Assembly (NCBI GenBank): GCA_964058805.1
Contig: CAXKVV010001811.1
Coordinates: 1 to 25,907 of the forward strand
Reading direction: 5' to 3'
From: Schoenoplectus triqueter
Taxonomy: Eukaryota > Streptophyta > Magnoliopsida > Poales > Cyperaceae
Length of the DNA: 25,907 bases
The translations under genes were made by a program, and so were the position numbers. Under the pieces are notes generated by a model, which was not told the DNA's origin, did not search any database, and saw only the letters and a program-made list of their open reading frames with translations. Of the stretch, positions 19,194 to 25,907 are shown piece after piece; position 1 is the stretch's first letter, and each line of letters opens with the position of its first letter.

Positions 19194-20014
19194 TGCAATT
19201 CTAGTTTATTTTATGGTTTACACATTTCCATGGAGAATCTACATGAAAATTCATACTACATGAGGAAAGAAGTTCATCCATAAAAATACATGGAATAATA
19301 TCAGTTTTGAAACACAATAATCTAGGGGGAAAAAGAAGTTCAACCAAAAAAACACATGCTCAACATCATAGCACTATAAGCAAAAAACTCATATCTTATG
19401 GATCGCGTGACTCGTTCAGAAGTGGCTCACTTTTAACTTGCTTCTTAGTGAACTGAGCCATTAATGAATTGGCTCGTTGATTTCGTTAAATTAATGAGAC
19501 AAGTTTGAGCTAGGTCTAGCTCATTTCGGCTCGTTATAATATTATATATGATTACATCTGTATTTTGGTTTTTTGAAAATCACCAAATTGTTACATGAAT
19601 ATTGTATCAGATACGATGTCTGCTTATGTGCAACATAGGTTTATGACTATTGTTTCCAGTATTGCCTCATTGGTACTAACTGGTATTGTAAGTCCAGGTT
19701 CTTTTACGATTTACCCATTTCCACATATTAAATCCACTGGAATTCGTGCTCCATGAATCGGAGTTCATTCATAAAATTAATGAGAGTATAGTTGTAAGAA
19801 ACGGTACGTTGACCTTGAAATACATGAAAGAATCCAAGGAAAAACAACAAAAATACAACGCTTGCAGATTATCACAACAGTACAAAACCAAGGATTCTAA
19901 AGAAAGGGAACCACATATGACAGCTATCTAATAAACAACTTCACAAACTCTCGTCGAGTTTGTTTCCAGGACTTGCATATATATATATATATAGTGCTAG
20001 ATTTATGAACTTGA
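19194..20014. other. Intergenic DNA / 3' side of the endopeptidase gene
   Basis: No gene was seen. At about 19405-19535 there are repeated GCTCGTT, GCTCA and GAGC motifs, as found in subterminal parts of plant hAT elements, but without definable ends. A short (TA)n tract lies at 19977-19993, just beyond the endopeptidase stop codon, so it is probably in the 3' UTR. Confidence 0.45.
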
Positions 20015-21592
20015 TTAGAGCTCATCCTTCTCTGCATCTTCACTAGAGACAGGGTTTGGTGAGGTCTTGATGGGATAAGAGGCCTCCATGGCAATGCCAC
20101 AAAGACCTGTCTTGGCCTTGATGTCGCGCTTCATCCTGATGTAGCCACCTTCTCCCCACCCCGATCCCCATGAGTTCCTAACAATCCAGTACTTGGTTCC
20201 ATCTGACGTGGTGCCATATCCGACCACTGCAACTCCATGGTCCAACTCAGTGCCACATGGTCCACTGAAGACACCCTATCATGGAGTGATTAATTAGATC
20301 AGCGCTTATATCTTGTGAAAGAGAAACAGGCACAGAGAAACATAAGATGAGTGCTTTTGAGTTTTGGGAGTTATTTTATGTATGTAATTGGAGAATGGTA
20401 TACAAGAAACTATACCATAAAAGAATAAAAACTACAACACTGTAAAAAAAATGCAGCTTATTTCAGTTATAATATCAATCCTCCATTATGGTAAAGTAGA
20501 TAATCAACTTATGCTAATTCAAACTTTTTATCATTGCTTCTAAATACTATTGCAGGTTAGTTAGTCTAAGATAAGAAATACCTTGGAGTAGAATTGGAAG
20601 GGCCGTCCGCTTGCTTCAATGGCAACTGAAACAGGCTGGTTGGCAGCAACATTCATCAAAGCCTTTTCATTGTTGCGGGGAACATCTTCATACCCATCAA
20701 TTGTTACAACCGGCTGTATATTCAGAAAACAAAGATACACCAGTCTCGGTTCTGAAGGGGCTTAATAAACAGAAAAAGAAAAGAAAGAAAAGTTACATTG
20801 GAAGGGTGACATGTTCCCTCCTCTGCAGTGTAGCGATAATCATCCTCAGTGGTGACTCCTCCATTGTTCTTGATGTACTGGAATGCGTAATCCATCAATC
20901 CTCCATTGCAGCCATTATCCTGTGTGTCGCAGTCGACCAATTGTTGCTCTGACAAGGAAATCAGCTTATTTGTCTTGATGTAATTTATGCCCTCCACTGC
21001 AGCAATTGTCGAGAAAGACCAGCAAGAACCTGTATCGCATAATCCAAAAAGTGAGCTTATAATGAATTAAATCATACAATTTTGTTGGGCCATGAAGAAA
21101 ACAAAATCTGCATGTTGACAGGAAATTTGACATACCACACCGGCCTTGATTTTTGACAGGGGCGACAGCCCCCTTCTGCCTCCAATCTACCGAAGCAGGA
21201 ACACTCTTAACATTCTCATACATGAAGCTGCCAAAATCACGCTCACCACGCAAGGTTTTGTGGTGGTCGATCTTTGAACCGGCGTACATGTTTCTGAACT
21301 CCTCCTTTGTCATGGAACCAAACTTGTTTAGTGCGAGTTCATACGAGTGTCCCTGTTTGTTGAACTCGTGGATGAATTTGACGTTGTCCTTAAACACATT
21401 GAACCTTTTGGCCTTGTCATCAAGGTCCCTTGCCGAGCCATGGTGGGATAACCACCGCTCGAAGAGGTCTCTGAGGGTTTCATCGGACTCGAGATCCTTT
21501 TCAGTGAATAGTATAGCAGCGGATTGAACTACAGATACGGCGAGAAAGATGGCAATGAGGAAAACAGCTTTTGTCATTTTGGTTACTGACAT
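20015..21592 (-). CDS. CEP: KDEL-tailed cysteine endopeptidase (papain family C1A, CEP type)
   Basis: Four exons on the minus strand: 21592-21136, 21029-20797, 20713-20582, 20275-20015; GT-AG introns; 360 aa, the usual CEP length. Residues 1-26 form a signal peptide. The inhibitory I29 propeptide (about 40-128) carries an ERFNIN-like helix with Asp in the first position (D59...R63, F67, N70, I74, N78) and LNKFGSMT where most relatives have an Asp after FG or FA. The mature enzyme starts near Val131. Catalytic residues are Q149 (oxyanion), C155 in GSCWSFS, H287 in LDHG and N308 in [13 protein letters not shown] of the family is present. The C-terminal KDEL (357-360) retains the proenzyme in the ER and ricinosomes. 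Relatives (castor CysEP, Arabidopsis CEP1-3) digest cell contents and wall extensins during programmed cell death. Exon 2 starts two residues before the catalytic Cys. Confidence 0.96.
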
Positions 21593-21644
21593 TGTGACAA
21601 GAAATTAAGGGTTTGATGGCTTTTGTTTTATGGGAGATGTTTAC

Positions 21645-21652
21645 TTTTTATA
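21645..21652 (-). promoter_or_regulatory. TATA box of the endopeptidase gene
   Basis: On the minus strand this reads TATAAAAA within CTTCTATAAAAAGTAAAC. It lies 53 bp upstream of the start codon, so the transcript would have a very short 5' leader of about 20-30 nt. Confidence 0.6.
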
Positions 21653-22010
21653 GAAGAAACGAAGCCATGGAACAGGGGGTTTGGGGTCAATTACTTGTTA
21701 GCGAGAACAAGAACAAGAACGTAACTTGAAATTTTAAATCTGCCTTAGTACACAACAGCCAACAGGGAAGAAGCCAACATGAGACAATGTTATTGGATCT
21801 TATGCGGCCACGTCATTTCTAATTCCAGTATATATGACAACATCGAACCTAGTACTGATTGGCTGGTTGCATCTTCCGGTTTAAAGATACATATACATGA
21901 TGATGAACCATATGATATGATACATAAAAGAGCAAATGAAACTGGGAATTTAAAGTGTTGACTTCAGCACCCTGTACTTAGGTATGTAGGATATTATTTG
22001 TTGGTTTCAC
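21653..22010. other. Promoter-side intergenic DNA of the endopeptidase gene
   Basis: It holds a short GAACAAGAACAAGAAC repeat near 21706 and CCACGTCA at about 21808. No coding region is supported. Confidence 0.4.
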
Positions 22011-22019
22011 TTTGTTTTC

Positions 22020-22474
22020 CGGTGATTATTTTAATCTAATAATTAAATTATTAATAATAATAATTAGAAAATCATAATTTGAATAATAATGATGGCAGCA
22101 ATAAGAATTAGAAAATTATAATTTGAATAATAAGAATGATAACACGTTAGCACAGTGGTGTTTTGTAAATGTGTCAGTGAGATTGGTGTATTTGCACAAA
22201 AACATTATGAGAGCGGTATCTTTTATTTTTCTATTTGATTTACACTTTTAATATGTTGCAAAGTTCGAAAATTTGCATTTGATGTTTGTCCGTAGTGGGA
22301 GTGTGTCATTCCGTAGTTTTTTTTTTGCTAAAAGAAATTGAAAATTAAAAAAAAAGTGGTGTCTTGAATGCCGCTACATTAGTGCATTGTCATTCTTAAT
22401 ATTATAATTATATATTTTTTTAATTTTCATTATTAATAATTAGATTAATTAAATTATTAGTTAAAAAATCACTG
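22020..22474. mobile_element. Mutator-like non-autonomous element (455 bp) with perfect 9-bp duplication
   Basis: The flanks TTTGTTTTC at 22011-22019 and 22475-22483 are identical. The termini are CGGTGATTATTTTAA on the left and, complemented, CAGTGATTTTTTAA on the right, with AT-rich inverted similarity running about 30 bp inward. Inside, a roughly 40-bp unit is tandemly duplicated (about 22060-22142, AATTAGAAAAT.ATAATTTG). There is no transposase. A truncated relative occupies the start of the window. Confidence 0.75.
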
Positions 22475-22483
22475 TTTGTTTTC

Positions 22484-25400
22484 TATTACGTGCGTGTTGA
22501 TGCTTGCGCGTTCATACAGAAACAAAATAATTAATGGGTGCACCTGAATTAATTTCATTGTGAAATTAGGCATGGAATAATCCTCAATTATATTTTTTTG
22601 TAAGACCATAGAGAATCAAAATTGATAAAAAAAATAATTTAATGTGTTGACTTTCGAAGTTATTAAAGACAAATTTATCTTTATATACATCTGCATATCT
22701 TTATGTATAGGATAAGGTTTGTACTTTTAATTACATTAACAATGAACTCAACTGATCTTGCTGGGAACTATGATCACGTAAGAGGATTAGAGGATACAAC
22801 TTGATTCCTTTGTTTATTTTGTTAAGTGAGCGGGACAAAGTCAGATTACCTTTTGGAATCTGGCCAGAGTTAAATTAGCACAATTCTAAGTTATTTAAAT
22901 CTATTATAAGTGAATGAATCATCTATACAGAGAGACTAGAATTTTATTTTGTTTTCTAATTGTAATATTTAACGGATAGAACTTTTAAGTTGTTCCGTTA
23001 ATTTTCGTGTGGAAGCGGTTCTGATGAACGCTGCAAAAAATCACAAACTAAAAACAAAAGTCCCACGTTTTCTACGATCTAAATCCTTAAGTTTTAACAA
23101 GGTATCATATCTCTCTTTTTCTCACTCTTTGATAATAGTGACAGATTTTTTTCTCTTTTGATAAGTATCTCTGAGAGAGAGCAGACTGATGTATATTTAT
23201 AAGTCAACACATCTGCTCAATACACTCGTTCAGTGCATCTCTCTGTCTTATAGCAAGTTTGATTTGAATTCGGATTTTTCATAACGGACGTACTATATAT
23301 TACATCCAACACTAATAAATGCTTGTAAGATGAGAAATAAAAACTATATATATTTGAATTACATTCATGCCATTTTTTTAGGTAACTAGAAAAGTGCGTA
23401 TTTAATATTTTTTAAACAAAGAAAAACATCAACCGAGATTTTAACATCCGTCCTCTAATAAACAATTCAAATGTTCGGCCACAAGACCACCCCACATGAT
23501 CTTATTATCTCAAACATCATTTTAGCCTGAATTTCATATAACTATTTGACACACGGCGGAGAGAAGAGGTGTCGGAAGTCTAACATCCTTATAATTTACG
23601 AAGTTATCATTTTTTATTTATATTTGTAAGATATTTAGGTATTCGGTATTTTCATAATTCTATTTTAAATATATAACTATTGAAAATCTAAATTGTTGAC
23701 ATATTTTAGTCTAATTATAAAATCATCATATTTATTTTTTCAACTTGATTTTCAATGATTTTTTTTTCTCTCTTTCGACTGATGGTGAATGATAATTTAT
23801 TTTCTTCTTTGATTATCTATATCACTGTATCAAACTCACAAATTAGTTTTTTCTTATCTCTCGACACTCTCAAGTTTAAGTTTTAATTCCGTCCCTAATT
23901 AGTCATGCATGAATTATGTACGAATTTAAAATTTTAAAAAAATCAAAACAAATGAGGTGTAAAAGTAAAACCGTCAGCCGTGGCTGAAAAATAGATAGTA
24001 TTTTGGCAACTGTCAAATATGTCGAACTTACGTAATAAAAAAGATGAAAAAGAGGAGGAAAAATATTGTTTTGCTGCCATTAATTGGTCCATTTCTGGAT
24101 TCCTACAGCTGCCATTAAAAAAATTATGCGGGATCCCGTCATAATTAATTAAAACAGTCTAAATTTTAATAATAGAGAGTTTTTTTTAATATGAGTCTCA
24201 CTTTCATAGAAAATAATTATTATTATAATATATTGTGCCAAAACATAGAACATTAATATATGACAGCAGTTGTGATTCCGCCCATTGCTTATCCCCTCTT
24301 CACTGACATTTTGCAAGCATGGCTAGTTTCTATTAAACTTTATTTTAGTAATCAATTATGTAGCGAGCTGTTTGCACTTTCTACTCTGACCTGATCCAAC
24401 AGATGGAAAAAAATTAGAATCTTTTTTTTTTGGCATAAGCGCGCGTCAAATTGACAATCATTTTTATAGAAGTAATTAAAATATCTATTAATTATGATTG
24501 GAGTTCTGTCAAAAATTATTTATTAATTTCATTTCAAATATGTTAAACCCATTTTATTTTTGTAAAATATTACATATTTGCATTCAAGTTCTTTGAAAAA
24601 CGATGAATAAACAGCATGATGACACTACTTTTTGTATACCATACAGAGATTCGTCCCAATGAATTTTGACAATTGCATTTGAAAGAATAATCATTCTTTT
24701 CTGAGGGAAAAAAATAGTTAACAAAAAAAATATTGCTCATAAAAACAGTTCATTGGATAATTGATCAAGTCAGGAAATACAGGCTTTTCCTGATCATTAA
24801 GTTGACTTAAATCGAAAAAACACCTCCCCTTTGCTAACAACCCAAAAATATAAAAAAAAATAGTATATTTCTCAAACTATCTAACAAGTGAACTATATGA
24901 AAATGTTTGCATTCTTGAGAAGAATTACCGGTGCATAAATTCTTCTAGAAATTTAAAATTCTGCGTTGAAATTTTGATAGTGGCATCAATTTTAATTTAA
25001 CATGAACAACCCTTTCCAAATACACTTCATGATAACTTTCAAAACTGTTAAGATCAATTATGAAACTATGAAAATGTAATCTTTTCGCTAATTATTAAAA
25101 TCGAAACTTGAATGCAAAAGTAAGACAATTGTGAAACAAGTGGGAGGAAAGAAAAATAGACTCGACCAACCAGCTAAAAATAAATTTCACGAACTATATT
25201 ATGAGTATTTACTTAAAATTTTGGGAGGATGGGAGGAAAAACATTTAATTTGTTTTAACTTTTGACCAGCCCATAGTTTTTCCAATGTGCTACAAGATAA
25301 CTTTCTTAATAAATTAAAAAAGGCGTGCTAATTGTACCCCTATAAAAATCTCTTAGAAACATTTCTCACCTTCTTATAAGTTATATGAACATCTATACAT

Positions 25401-25548
25401 AACATATAAACATCTCTCGATATCGGTATGAACACTTTTTGTTACAGAAATAAAAACACCTAGAATCTATAAAAAATCATTCTTGAAGATGATGGTCACC
25501 CATTTGATCTCTCTAATCACTAATTGAGCATATATAAATTAATCAAAT
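22484..25548. other. Gene-free AT-rich DNA
   Basis: No frame longer than background and no recognisable protein fragment on either strand. Around 23085-23125 a TTTTAACA followed by AGGTATCAT weakly recalls an LTR end plus a Met-tRNA primer-binding site, but no LTR pair is visible. The rest shows only A/T runs. Confidence 0.45.
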
Positions 25549-25907
25549 GATATTTTAGAATTTAGCATATGCTAAAATTTTCAAAGTTTTTAACACACAC
25601 AGTAATTTTAAACATGTTTTATTTTCAGCATGAATATCCATAGTAACAACATTCATGATAACAAGTATGAACATTTCGAGTAAACTAAAATTCATTATTA
25701 ATAATAATGAGTGTCCTACATTCTACGCATTCAACTCATCATGATAAAATCCTCAAATTTTTATCATGGGTTGAATGTGTGGGATGTAGAACACTCGTTA
25801 TCATTAAAAGTGAATTATAGTCTACTCGAGATGTTCATACTTGTTAGTTGTTACTATGATATTTTAGAATTAAGCATGTACTAAAATCTTTAAATTTTTA
25901 ACGCACA
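25549..25907. repeat. 308-bp-spaced direct repeat with internal long palindrome, running off the window
   Basis: 25549-25599 recurs as a diverged copy at 25857-25907 (both begin TGATATTTTAGAATT and end in ACACACA or ACGCACA). Between them 25639-25858 is a long imperfect palindrome: CATAGTAACAAC at the left and its complement at the right, with arms of about 105 bp around a short loop near 25754. This may be part of a larger foldback transposon or the first unit of a tandem array; the window ends before this can be decided. Confidence 0.7.

Noticed and set aside
19746..19931. 61-codon Lys/Glu-rich frame
   Set aside because: Lies next to the 3' end of the opposite-strand endopeptidase and has no family resemblance.
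23085..23125. TTTTAACA followed by AGGTATCAT, resembling an LTR end and a Met-tRNA primer-binding site
   Set aside because: No second LTR, no polypurine tract and no gag/pol fragment in the surroundings; the match is short.

Overview
The window is nuclear DNA of a flowering plant, most likely a eudicot. The evidence is GT-AG introns in AT-rich surroundings, a chloroplast-targeted RNA-binding protein, a KDEL-tailed cysteine endopeptidase, an RGLG-type ubiquitin ligase and many plant-style miniature transposons. I cannot name the species. There are no bacterial operons, CRISPR arrays, rRNAs or tRNAs that I can support.

Layout: 1-1905 is upstream DNA holding a truncated repeat and the promoter region of the first gene. 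1906-7840 (+) is an 11-exon RGLG E3 ubiquitin ligase of 436 aa (vWA plus C-terminal RING) whose introns hold several transposon relics. 9630-11173 (+) is a decayed, intron-containing partial copy of the same gene (exons 6-11), with a hAT-type miniature element inside its ninth-exon equivalent. 12060-14660 (-) is a four-exon chloroplast ribonucleoprotein of the cp31 type with two RRMs. 15764-16113 (-) is a fragment of a protein-L-isoaspartate O-methyltransferase gene, interrupted by a short insertion. 16913-17272 (+) is a single-exon gene for a mitochondrial small-subunit protein of the mS38 (AURKAIP1/COX24) family. 20015-21592 (-) is a four-exon KDEL-tailed papain-type endopeptidase of 360 aa. 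21653-25907 has no gene I can support, only repeats.

The genes do not form a pathway; they are independent housekeeping, stress and senescence genes, as is normal in a plant genome. They cover protein ubiquitination, plastid RNA processing, mitochondrial translation and programmed-cell-death proteolysis. Exon boundaries were placed by eye so that every junction is GT-AG and the reading frame and family alignment continue through it.

The most interesting material is the repeats. I find five hAT-like miniature elements, four of them with target duplications matching in at least 7 of 8 bases; two Mutator-like elements with perfect 9-bp duplications; two related long-palindrome elements of about 390 bp in introns of two different genes; and the transposon-hit RGLG and methyltransferase relics. 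I did not find a convincing undescribed biochemical system.
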